Origin: an uncultured Spirochaetaceae bacterium
Lineage (GTDB): Bacteria; Spirochaetota; Spirochaetia; Treponematales; Treponemataceae
Assembly (NCBI GenBank): GCA_902766345.1
Contig: CACXDK010000084.1
Location: 1-7,356 of the forward strand
Direction: 5' to 3'
Length of the DNA stretch: 7,356 nucleotides
In this document: positions 1 through 5,601 of the stretch, in pieces
Layout of the letters: every line of letters begins with the position of its first letter
Position numbering within the stretch: the first letter of the stretch is position 1
Position numbers and translations under genes: made by a program
Notes under the pieces: model-generated
Database searches by the model: none
What the model saw: the letters and a program-made list of their open reading frames with translations, nothing else
What the model was told of the DNA's origin: nothing

Positions 1-531
1 CCTTGGAACAGTGAACATGTAAAGTCTTTGTGGAAGGCAATGTGCCCTCGTGTAATTACTTTCTATATGGATCAGATTTCTGAACATCAGAGAGACCTTA
101 CAAACTCTGCAAGTCAGCGTTTTATTGCAGATTATGTTTCTGGCTTTACAATGGCTGTTGCCCGCATGAATTCTGTTGTAAAGGGATTGCAGGCTGATAA
201 AGATGGAATGGCTCGTAATCTTGAAAATGCTGGAGGAAAAGTAAAAGGCGGAGTTCTTGCAGAACCTGCTTACATCCTTCTTGGCGAAGCTGGATATAAC
301 GATGGTCATGAGGTTATCCGTAAGATTACTTTGGAAGCTGAGACTAGCGGAAAAACTTTCTTTGAAGTTCTTAAAACTCATGAAAAAGAATATAAGGACA
401 TTACAGCTCAGCTTGAAAAGCTTGGGGTTGAAAATCCTGCAAACTTCTTTGAACATCCTTCAAATTACTGTGGTCTTGCAGCTGTTAAGTCTAAGAGACT
501 TGCCCAGAAGTATAAGGAATTGATGAAATAA
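1..531 (+). CDS. purB: Adenylosuccinate lyase, C-terminal part (5' end outside window)
   Basis: This is the last 176 codons of a gene that enters from the left edge. The frame is open from base 1 and ends at TAA 529-531, so the TTG at 28 is an internal leucine and not a start. Adenylosuccinate lyase acts in the cytoplasm, releasing fumarate from SAICAR and from adenylosuccinate in purine synthesis. Supporting sequence: a helical block with SEHQRDLTNSASQRF (about 82-126), where this superfamily has a DL-S-S/T-R segment, and the C-terminal-domain pattern AEPAYILLGEAGYNDGHEVIR (AExxxxxLxxxGxxDxHExxR), with the conserved His-Glu pair at 307-312. The SSxMPxKxNP-type signature and catalytic residues would lie upstream and are not visible. 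A different fumarase/aspartase-superfamily lyase is the main alternative, but the GHEVIR segment favours PurB. It is followed after one base by proC, so the two are probably co-transcribed. Confidence 0.82.
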   Translation, partial: PWNSEHVKSLWKAMCPRVITFYMDQISEHQRDLTNSASQRFIADYVSGFTMAVARMNSVVKGLQADKDGMARNLENAGGKVKGGVLAEPAYILLGEAGYNDGHEVIRKITLEAETSGKTFFEVLKTHEKEYKDITAQLEKLGVENPANFFEHPSNYCGLAAVKSKRLAQKYKELMK

Positions 532-532
532 A

Positions 533-1327
533 ATGAATAAGATCGGCTTTATTGGAATGGGAAACATGGCACTGGCTATTGCTGGTGGTTTTATTAGCTC
601 TGGTAAAGTAAAGGGCAGTGATATTTATGCTTATGCACCTAATCAGGAAAAGCTTCGTAAGAATGCTGAAAAATTAGGTTTTACAGCAGAAGAATCTTTG
701 GTTCAGCTTTGTAAAAAATGCGATACTGTTATTGTTGCTTGTAAACCTTACCAGATAAAAGACGTTCTTTCTGAATGTGGCTCAGAATTAAAGGGCAAGG
801 CTCTGGTTTCTGTTGCTGCAGGATGGGTTCATTCTACATTCCATGACATATTGGGAGACGAGGTTCGCATTCAGTGCATAATGCCTAATACTCCAGCTCT
901 TGTTGGTGAAGGGGTTATGCTTTTTGAAAAAGAGACTTCTCTTACATCCGATGAGCTGGTACAGATTAAGGAACTTTTTTCTGCACTTGGTATTGTGGAA
1001 GAACTTCCAACTAATCTTATGGGAATTGGCGGTGCTGTAAGTGGATGTGGTCCTGCCTTTATGGATCTTATAATGGAAGCGTATGCTGATGCTGCCGTAA
1101 AATATGGAATTTCGCGTCCTACTGCGTATAAGCTTGTTGCTCAGACAATGCTTGGTAGTGCAAAGCTTCAACAGGTAACAGGAAGTCATCCTGGAGTGCT
1201 TAAGGATGCGGTATGTTCCCCTAACGGTACAACAATCCGTGGCGTTGATTCTCTTGAAAAGAATGGGCTTCGCGGTGCACTTATTTCAAGCATAGATGTA
1301 ATAATGGACTATAAGGCAAAAAAATAA
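533..1327 (+). CDS. proC: Pyrroline-5-carboxylate reductase
   Basis: ProC catalyses the last step of proline synthesis, NAD(P)H-dependent reduction of pyrroline-5-carboxylate to proline, in the cytoplasm. The 264-residue length is normal for the family. Visible features are an N-terminal Rossmann loop GMGNMA (residues 8-13), MPNTPALVGEG (118-128), SGCGPAF (170-176, usually SGSGPAY/F) and the C-terminal family signature around VCSPNGTTIRGVDSLE (227-242). The common form there is SPGGTT; Asn replaces the first Gly, which I believe the family signature allows. The ATG at 533 sits one base after the purB stop. The nearest Shine-Dalgarno-like stretch, AAGGAA at 514-519, is rather far away (13 nt), so coupling to purB translation is likely. 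The stop codon shares its last base with the next start codon (TAATG). No frameshift or truncation is seen. Confidence 0.95.
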   Translation: MNKIGFIGMGNMALAIAGGFISSGKVKGSDIYAYAPNQEKLRKNAEKLGFTAEESLVQLCKKCDTVIVACKPYQIKDVLSECGSELKGKALVSVAAGWVHSTFHDILGDEVRIQCIMPNTPALVGEGVMLFEKETSLTSDELVQIKELFSALGIVEELPTNLMGIGGAVSGCGPAFMDLIMEAYADAAVKYGISRPTAYKLVAQTMLGSAKLQQVTGSHPGVLKDAVCSPNGTTIRGVDSLEKNGLRGALISSIDVIMDYKAKK

Positions 1328-2343
1328 TGGAGAAGACAGTCTATACTGCAGCCTTGATTGGTTGCGGAAGAATAGGGTATTCTCTTGGACTGGATAAAAA
1401 ACGTGAGCAGCCTGCAAGTCATACCATGGCTTTAAATGGTAATGACCGTATTAAACTTATTGCAGGCTGCGATACTGATAAAGAAAAACTTGCGCAGTGG
1501 CATTCTGCAAATAAAGGCTGTAAAATTTTTTCTTCCAGTTCTGATTTGTATGAAGACTGCCGTCCTGATATCATTACGGTTGCCGTTAATGAATCTTTTC
1601 ACAAAGAAGAAGCTTTAAAAGCCATTTCTGCAAAACCTAAACTTGTAATTCTTGAAAAACCTGTTGCCCTTAATACTGCGGAAGCAAAGGAAATTGCTGC
1701 AAGTTCTGTATTGAATAATGTTCCTGTTCTTATTAATCATGAAAGGCGGTTTGCAGAAGACTATAAACTTGCTAAAAAATATATGAGCCAGATTGGTGAT
1801 ATTCAGAACATTTATGCTACACTGTGTTCAAGCATGTGTGTGTATAATTGTGAAGAGGAATCTACTGGTGCATACAGTCTTATTCATGATGGAACACATT
1901 TGGTGGATGCCGTTGAGTTTTTTCTGGATGATATTCCTTTGAAAAATCCAGTGGTTACTGGGGTTTGGCATGACGAAAAAAAATGTGTTCGCCAGCTTAA
2001 TGCTCATTTTGCAACTTGCAGATGCCCTGATGTTTCAATTTCAATCAGCGGAAGGTCTAAATTCTTTAGTTTTGAGGTTCTTATAACCGGCACGCATGGA
2101 AGAATCTGTCTTGGAAACGGCTTTCTTAAGCTGTATAAAAGAGGAGAGTCTCCTTTTTACACAGGTTTTTATTCTTTGCTTGCAGATAAAACCGTACAGG
2201 TCCCGAAAAAGACACTTTATTTTGCAAACATGGTTCAGAATGCGGTGGATTTTCTGGATGGAAAGTCTGAATTGAGGTCAACCGTTCAGACTGGATTGCA
2301 GGATCTTGCGGTGCTGGAAGAGATAAAATCCCGTCTGATGTAG
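1327..2343 (+). CDS. Gfo/Idh/MocA-family NAD(P)-dependent oxidoreductase, substrate unknown
   Basis: This 338-residue protein has the two-domain layout of the glucose-fructose oxidoreductase / inositol dehydrogenase family. The N-terminal Rossmann fold carries the dinucleotide loop GCGRIG (12-17) and a strand ending in GCDTD (47-51), and the family hallmark Glu-Lys-Pro is at 110-112 (ILEKPVALN), with Lys111 the expected catalytic lysine. The C-terminal alpha/beta domain includes INHERRF (136-142) and HDGTHLVD (187-194), whose DxxH spacing fits the conserved Asp/His of this family. Members mostly oxidise or reduce sugars, inositols, sugar nucleotides or their derivatives; the substrate cannot be deduced here. 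The ATG overlaps the proC stop by one base, with AAGG at 1313-1316 as a plausible ribosome site 10 nt upstream. No sugar transport or sugar-nucleotide gene is adjacent, so context does not help. The family call is firm; the role is unknown. Confidence 0.88.
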   Translation: MEKTVYTAALIGCGRIGYSLGLDKKREQPASHTMALNGNDRIKLIAGCDTDKEKLAQWHSANKGCKIFSSSSDLYEDCRPDIITVAVNESFHKEEALKAISAKPKLVILEKPVALNTAEAKEIAASSVLNNVPVLINHERRFAEDYKLAKKYMSQIGDIQNIYATLCSSMCVYNCEEESTGAYSLIHDGTHLVDAVEFFLDDIPLKNPVVTGVWHDEKKCVRQLNAHFATCRCPDVSISISGRSKFFSFEVLITGTHGRICLGNGFLKLYKRGESPFYTGFYSLLADKTVQVPKKTLYFANMVQNAVDFLDGKSELRSTVQTGLQDLAVLEEIKSRLM

Positions 2344-2361
2344 CTCATTTCTGTTGTGTTA

Positions 2362-2390
2362 TTGACGATTTTTTTATATTTTTCTATTAT
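2362..2390 (+). promoter_or_regulatory. Sigma70-type promoter for the lolA-rodZ-rimO-helicase cluster
   Basis: The -35 box is TTGACG (2362-2367) and the -10 box is TATTAT (2385-2390), each matching consensus at five of six positions, with exactly 17 bp between them. It lies in the only intergenic gap of the window. The -10 ends six bases before the lolA ATG at 2397, so transcription should start at or within a base or two of that A, giving a leaderless message. A weaker alternative pair, TTGTGT (2354-2359) and TATATT (2375-2380) spaced 15 bp, would leave a leader of about 10 nt. The site is predicted from sequence only. Confidence 0.7.
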
Positions 2391-2396
2391 ATAGCG

Positions 2397-3065
2397 ATGA
2401 AAAAACTTATTACGTATATTGCGGCTTGTTTTATGATGTCGTTCGCTGCAATGGCTCAGTCAATTATGACAGCCAATGATTTTTTTAAATCTGTAAGCGA
2501 TTATTACGGAACCATTCATGATTACGAAGCTGATGTTGATATAATTATTGGAAATTCTTCTGACATGCAGGGCAAGGCCAGTTTTAAAAGACCGGAGATG
2601 CTCCGCATTGATTTTTCGCAGCCGGCAGAGCAGACTATTGTTTTTAGCGGAAATACTTTAACTATTTATCTTCCGCCTCCTAATAATGCTATTTTGCAGC
2701 AGACTGTTTCTGGCTCTGGAGCTGCTGCCGCTACTCCAGAAGGGCTTGCCTTGATGCGCCGTTATTATACAATTTCGTATGAAACAGGTCAGAATCCTGT
2801 TCCTCTGGATGAAGGCAGTTCTGAGATGGTGATTAATCTTCTGTTAAAGAGACGTTCTTCTTCGGAAGCTTTTTCTCAGATAAAACTTTCAATTGATCCG
2901 TCAAGTAAGCTTATTCGCCGTGTTATTGCTGTAACTCCAGCATCACAGACATATACATTTTATTTTTCAAATTACCGTCTTAACACAGGCATGAGCGAAC
3001 AGCGCTTCATTTATGATCCGCCATCTTCTGCAAACAATTACAACAATTTCTTATTCTCGGAGTGA
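2397..3065 (+). CDS. lolA: LolA-like periplasmic outer-membrane lipoprotein carrier
   Basis: LolA proteins accept lipoproteins released from the inner membrane by LolCDE and carry them across the periplasm. The 222-residue protein begins with a signal peptide: MKK, a hydrophobic stretch (about 4-17), then AMA-Q, which fits signal peptidase I cleavage after Ala20 (Ala18-x-Ala20). There is no lipobox cysteine at the site, so it should be soluble in the periplasm. The mature part follows the LolA pattern: TANDFF and a helix (25-40), MQGKASFKRPEMLRIDFSQP (57-76), strand IVFSGNTLTIYLPPPNNAILQQ (81-102), and a C-terminal FIYDPPSSANNYNNFLF (204-220), where family members have a pP...dnfL ending. The Ala/Gly-rich segment around 105-114 looks like a loop insertion. 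The start at 2397 is chosen because it yields the complete signal peptide, although no Shine-Dalgarno precedes it. It is first in its cluster, 6 nt before the next gene. The family is well supported; lipoprotein cargo is inferred. Confidence 0.82.
   Translation: MKKLITYIAACFMMSFAAMAQSIMTANDFFKSVSDYYGTIHDYEADVDIIIGNSSDMQGKASFKRPEMLRIDFSQPAEQTIVFSGNTLTIYLPPPNNAILQQTVSGSGAAAATPEGLALMRRYYTISYETGQNPVPLDEGSSEMVINLLLKRRSSSEAFSQIKLSIDPSSKLIRRVIAVTPASQTYTFYFSNYRLNTGMSEQRFIYDPPSSANNYNNFLFSE
3059..3062 (+). promoter_or_regulatory. Ribosome binding site of the RodZ-like gene
   Basis: GGAG lies 9 nt upstream of the ATG at 3072 and overlaps the last codons of lolA. It supports 3072 as the start and suggests that translation is coupled to lolA. 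It contrasts with lolA itself, which has no such site. Confidence 0.6.
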
Positions 3066-3071
3066 TGAGAC

Positions 3072-4208
3072 ATGGAAAGTTATGGAGAAATCCTTCGTCA
3101 GGCGAGAGAGAGAAAAGGACTTACTGTTACTGAAATTGCAAAATCTACCAGCATTTCCGAAGCATACATCAAGGCTTTGGAATCTGAAGATGTTCAGGCT
3201 TTTCCAGGTGAAACGTATCTTATTGGTTTTTTGAGAAATTATTCCAATTATCTTGGAACTGATACTGAAAACCTTATAAAATATTATAATGCCGCACAGA
3301 GACAGGCTTCTCCTGTTCCAATAGAATTGTTGGAGAAACATGCTCCTAAGTTTGTTGTTCCTCTTTTAATTACGATTTTTTCCATTCTTTTTGTTCTGTT
3401 CTGCTTCTTTATGTATTTCTACGTACTGAAAGTTCCAGCCCGCCGTGCTGAAAAAGAACAGGAAGCTCTTGAAAGTGCAAAGATTCATCAGTACGAATTT
3501 TCCGGAGAAATTCAGAATGTCCGTCTGTATGTTGGCGATCAGATTCTGCTTCCTTCTGCTAATGGTGAAGGAAACATTGTCCTTACTGTTGCAGATACAA
3601 AGGGTGCTTTGGCTGTATTGACTCCTTACGGAAGGCAGGTTATTCAATTGAGTGAAGAATGTGGCATTGATGTTAACAATGACAATGTTCCAGAAATAAT
3701 CTTGTATGTAAGCGATGTTGATGTAAAAGATGGTTCTCGTGGTGCAGAAGTTCGCATGCTGTCTGTTGGTAGCGGATATGTAACCTTTGTTGATGTTGAA
3801 AAAACAAATGAGAGCGAGGATACTAAAAAGGCTGATGAAATTCAAATTGCAGTGGATAATACTGTTACAGAAGATGGAAAGAAGCGTGCTGTCATAAAGG
3901 AAGATACAAGAGCTTATCCATTTACTGTAAATATTTCTTTCAGAGGCTCATGTATTCTGCGCTATCGTTCAGACAGAAAAGATGTTGTAGAAGATTATTT
4001 CCAAGTTGGTGATACTGTCAGTGTTTCTTCACAGAATGCATTCCGCATCTGGTCAAGCAATATAAATGTAATGAAAATACAGGTAATTGCGGGGCTTGGT
4101 ACTTATGACATTGGTGTTGGTAAGGCTGGTGAAGTTGAAGTTGAAGATATAAAATGGGTTCGTGATTCTGACGGTATGTACCGTCTGGTGGTAGAGAAAC
4201 TTGACTAA
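3072..4208 (+). CDS. RodZ-like membrane protein: cytoplasmic HTH, one TM helix, large periplasmic part
   Basis: The 378-residue protein has three recognisable parts. Residues 1-75 form a Cro/C1-type helix-turn-helix of the RodZ kind (YGEILRQARERKGLTVTEIA, then SISEAYIKALE and FPGETYLIGFLRNYSNYLG); in RodZ this domain binds MreB rather than DNA. Residues 94-118 are one strongly hydrophobic membrane helix, followed by positive residues (RR at 124-125). The remainder should be periplasmic. Its end (about 284-365: FTVNISFRGSCILRYRSD, FQVGDTVSVSS, then a closing GKAGEVEVEDIKW) resembles the RodZ C-terminal beta domain (DUF4115-like). Between them, about 140-262, is a segment I cannot assign; it contains DVNNDNVPE (200-208), a calcium-loop-like DxNxD motif. 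RodZ supports MreB-directed cell-wall elongation and rod shape; a comparable envelope role here is inference. The gene overlaps rimO by 8 nt. A membrane-bound regulator is the alternative. Confidence 0.8.
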   Translation: MESYGEILRQARERKGLTVTEIAKSTSISEAYIKALESEDVQAFPGETYLIGFLRNYSNYLGTDTENLIKYYNAAQRQASPVPIELLEKHAPKFVVPLLITIFSILFVLFCFFMYFYVLKVPARRAEKEQEALESAKIHQYEFSGEIQNVRLYVGDQILLPSANGEGNIVLTVADTKGALAVLTPYGRQVIQLSEECGIDVNNDNVPEIILYVSDVDVKDGSRGAEVRMLSVGSGYVTFVDVEKTNESEDTKKADEIQIAVDNTVTEDGKKRAVIKEDTRAYPFTVNISFRGSCILRYRSDRKDVVEDYFQVGDTVSVSSQNAFRIWSSNINVMKIQVIAGLGTYDIGVGKAGEVEVEDIKWVRDSDGMYRLVVEKLD

Positions 4209-5601
4209 TAAAACTTTTTTCTTAGATCAGCACGGCTGTGCAAAAAATCAGGTCGATGGAGAACTGATTATTTCCCGATTGTCTGCTTTAGGCATGATCA
4301 GGACAGATGATGCTTCTAAAGCAGATCTTATCATTATAAATAGCTGCGGTTTTATAGAAAGCGCAAAAAAAGAAAGCCTGGATGCCCTTATGGATGCTCG
4401 TGATGCGTATCCAAAGGCAAAGATTCTTCTTGCAGGTTGTCTTGCAGAACGCTATGCGGAAGTTTTTAAGACAGAACTTCCAGAAGCAGACGGCATTTTT
4501 GGCAATGGTGATTTATCGCAAGTAGATGATACTGTTGCTTCTTTGTTTAAAGGCGAACGTCCTGTTGTTCGTCCTCCTCAGAAAGGGGTTTGCTGTGGTG
4601 ACAGGAATCTGCTTTTATCGTTTAAGGGAAGTGCATTTGTAAAGATTACAGAGGGGTGTGATAACTGCTGTACCTTCTGTGCAATTCCTCTTATTAGAGG
4701 TTCTTTGCGTTCCCGTAAAGCTTCTGAAATTGTAGATGAAATAAAGTCTCTTGTTGCAAATGGCATTCATGAAATAAATCTTATAGGGCAGGATCTTGCT
4801 GCTTATGGCTACGGAAAGACTGATGATGTTTTTGACCGTGGCGAAAATCATACCGATGGCGGAATGTCATTCCTTGCGGAACTTATTACTAAGATTTCTG
4901 CTTTGGAAGGTAAATTCTGGGTACGTCTTCTTTATATTCATCCAGATCACTTTAACACTGATATTCTTGCTGTAATGAAAAAGGATTCAAGATTCCTTCC
5001 TTATTTTGACATACCATTTCAGTCTGGTGATGACGGAATTATCCGTCTGATGAATAGAAAAGGTTCCTTCAATTCTTATGTAAATCTTGTTCATGCAATA
5101 CGAGAGGAATTCCCTGAAAGCTGCATCCGCACAACATTCCTTACTGGATTCCCCGGTGAAACAGAAGAAGCTGCTGAACAGACTGCTAAATTTTTGCAGA
5201 CAATACAAAGTGACTGGTCTGGCTGTTTCCCATACAGTAGGGAAGAGGGTACTCCTGCAGAAAAAATGAAAGGTAGGGTATCAAGAAAAATTGCAGAAAA
5301 AAGGGCTTCTAATCTTGAAAGCATTCAGTCTGAAATTACAGCAGAACGTTTAAAGTCCAGAGTTGGAAAAGACTACGATGTTTTGATAGAAGAAATCGTA
5401 CAAAATTCTGAGGATACAGACGAAGGACTTGCTATAGGCCGTGCTTGGTTTGAAGCCCCGGAAGTAGACGGTAACTTTGTTGTCCGCTATGATCTTGATG
5501 ATGAAGAAGCTGTTAAGGCTGTTGTTCCTGGAGCGGTAGTAAAAGTTCGTGCTCTTGCTTCGTCAGCTGTAGATATTGACGGAGAGTATATTGGACTGTG
5601 A
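4201..5601 (+). CDS. rimO: Ribosomal protein S12 methylthiotransferase (radical SAM)
   Basis: RimO uses two [4Fe-4S] clusters and S-adenosylmethionine to add a methylthio group to a conserved aspartate of ribosomal protein S12. Domains in order: an N-terminal UPF0004 domain whose three cluster cysteines are Cys13 (GCAKNQVD), Cys49 (NSCGFIESAKKESL) and Cys80 (AGCLAERY); a radical SAM core with CxxxCxxC at Cys153, Cys157 and Cys160, followed by IPLIRGSLRSR; and a C-terminal TRAM domain (about 385-466) that binds the substrate. GC-KN-VD, FIxSAxxESL, RGSLRSR, QDLAAYG and FPGETEE point to RimO rather than MiaB or MtaB. At 466 residues it is slightly longer than E. coli RimO. The start is TTG at 4201, 8 nt inside the preceding gene. 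No closer in-frame ATG or GTG precedes Cys13, and the ribosome site is weak (AGAG, 4193-4196), which suggests translational coupling. Confidence 0.92.
   Translation: MTNKTFFLDQHGCAKNQVDGELIISRLSALGMIRTDDASKADLIIINSCGFIESAKKESLDALMDARDAYPKAKILLAGCLAERYAEVFKTELPEADGIFGNGDLSQVDDTVASLFKGERPVVRPPQKGVCCGDRNLLLSFKGSAFVKITEGCDNCCTFCAIPLIRGSLRSRKASEIVDEIKSLVANGIHEINLIGQDLAAYGYGKTDDVFDRGENHTDGGMSFLAELITKISALEGKFWVRLLYIHPDHFNTDILAVMKKDSRFLPYFDIPFQSGDDGIIRLMNRKGSFNSYVNLVHAIREEFPESCIRTTFLTGFPGETEEAAEQTAKFLQTIQSDWSGCFPYSREEGTPAEKMKGRVSRKIAEKRASNLESIQSEITAERLKSRVGKDYDVLIEEIVQNSEDTDEGLAIGRAWFEAPEVDGNFVVRYDLDDEEAVKAVVPGAVVKVRALASSAVDIDGEYIGL
5581..5586 (+). promoter_or_regulatory. Ribosome binding site that fixes the helicase TTG start
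   Basis: GGAGAG lies 4 nt before the TTG at 5591, inside the last codons of rimO. It is the best Shine-Dalgarno match near any start in the window. No other start codon in that frame lies between this site and the Walker A motif, so it decides the start of the helicase gene. Confidence 0.7.

Noticed and set aside
28..30. TTG as the start of the first gene
   Set aside because: The frame is open to base 1 and the protein lacks the N-terminal two thirds of adenylosuccinate lyase, so this is an internal codon of a gene cut by the window edge.
788..1189. Antisense open frame of 133 codons opposite proC
   Set aside because: It lies wholly opposite a well-supported gene, its product has no recognisable motif, and no ribosome site stands out. 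It is explained by codon bias of the sense gene.
2344..2396. Possible terminator from the T-rich run at 2369-2377
   Set aside because: No GC-rich inverted repeat precedes the T run. The run is better explained as the spacer of the promoter at 2362-2390.
3366..3845. Antisense open frame of 159 codons opposite the RodZ-like gene
   Set aside because: The product is a low-information Phe/Ile/Asn/Lys-rich sequence complementary to a coding region with clear domains. No independent support.
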